DNA of 21,977 nt from an uncultured Phascolarctobacterium sp. (lineage in GTDB: Bacteria > Bacillota > Negativicutes > Acidaminococcales > Acidaminococcaceae): contig UQZN01000028.1 in the NCBI GenBank assembly GCA_900545535.1, positions 1-21,977 of the forward strand, given 5' to 3'. Made by a program: the position numbers and the translations under genes. How positions within the stretch are numbered: the first letter of the stretch is position 1; every line of letters begins with the position of its first letter. The notes beneath the pieces are model-generated. The model was not told the origin of the DNA. It did no database searches and was given only the letters and a program-made list of their open reading frames with translations. Positions 21,936-21,977 of this stretch are shown piece by piece.

Positions 21936-21977
21936 GATAAAGAAGTAGTAGAAGTGTAAAAAATTTTGCCGTTCCTA
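21936..21977. mobile_element. possible IS256-family terminal sequence
   Basis: GATAAAG at 21936-21942 followed by GTGTAAAAAA at 21954-21963 recalls the IS256-type terminal pattern (GATAAAG, then a gap, then TGTGTAAAA). It starts within a few bases of where the EamA reading frame is lost. The element itself lies outside the window, so neither the transposase nor the second end can be seen. Confidence 0.35.

Overview
The window looks like a piece of chromosome from an anaerobic Firmicute, most likely one of the Negativicutes (an Acidaminococcaceae- or Veillonellaceae-like organism). This rests on gene content and protein style: rubredoxin, a radical-SAM PflX-type protein, a glycyl-radical mini-protein, an acyl-CoA dehydrogenase, an lspA-rluD-pyrR cluster, and a stand-alone AICAR transformylase behind a ZTP riboswitch. 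The genus is inference. No rRNA, tRNA, CRISPR array or complete mobile element was seen.

Almost everything from 100 to 18,400 is on the minus strand, in short operons separated by strong hairpin terminators. Reading along the minus strand from right to left: a ZTP-riboswitch-controlled AICAR transformylase (17201-18373); a hotdog-fold protein with an acyl-CoA dehydrogenase (15332-16974); lspA-rluD-pyrR-LUD protein (12533-15117); udp-deoB-exported protein (9783-12395), for uridine and deoxynucleoside salvage; a monocistronic 90-residue protein carrying a class III ribonucleotide reductase glycyl-radical motif (9368-9640); a DNA-repair operon xth-uvrB-uvrA-uvrC (1731-9193); rubredoxin (1379-1537, too short for ordinary ORF cut-offs); and a small membrane protein translationally coupled to a HAD phosphatase (101-1266).

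From 18,598 on, the strand switches to plus: a PflX-like radical SAM protein, then an ABC-F ribosome-protection ATPase, then the first half of an EamA transporter. The ABC-F gene has a consensus promoter and a leader of about 240 nt. That leader holds a three-codon upstream ORF (Met-Lys-Asn-stop), two mutually exclusive long-range pairings and two U-tract terminators. This is the layout expected of antibiotic-induced, ribosome-mediated attenuation, and it is the most worked-out regulatory device in the window.

The EamA gene stops abruptly near 21930, where the sequence changes to something resembling an IS256-family end. The first 55 bases also look like the edge of an insertion sequence. The window may therefore be bounded by mobile-element copies on both sides. 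Several CDS starts given here are shorter than the longest possible ORF, because a well-placed Shine-Dalgarno sequence and family alignment favour an internal ATG.
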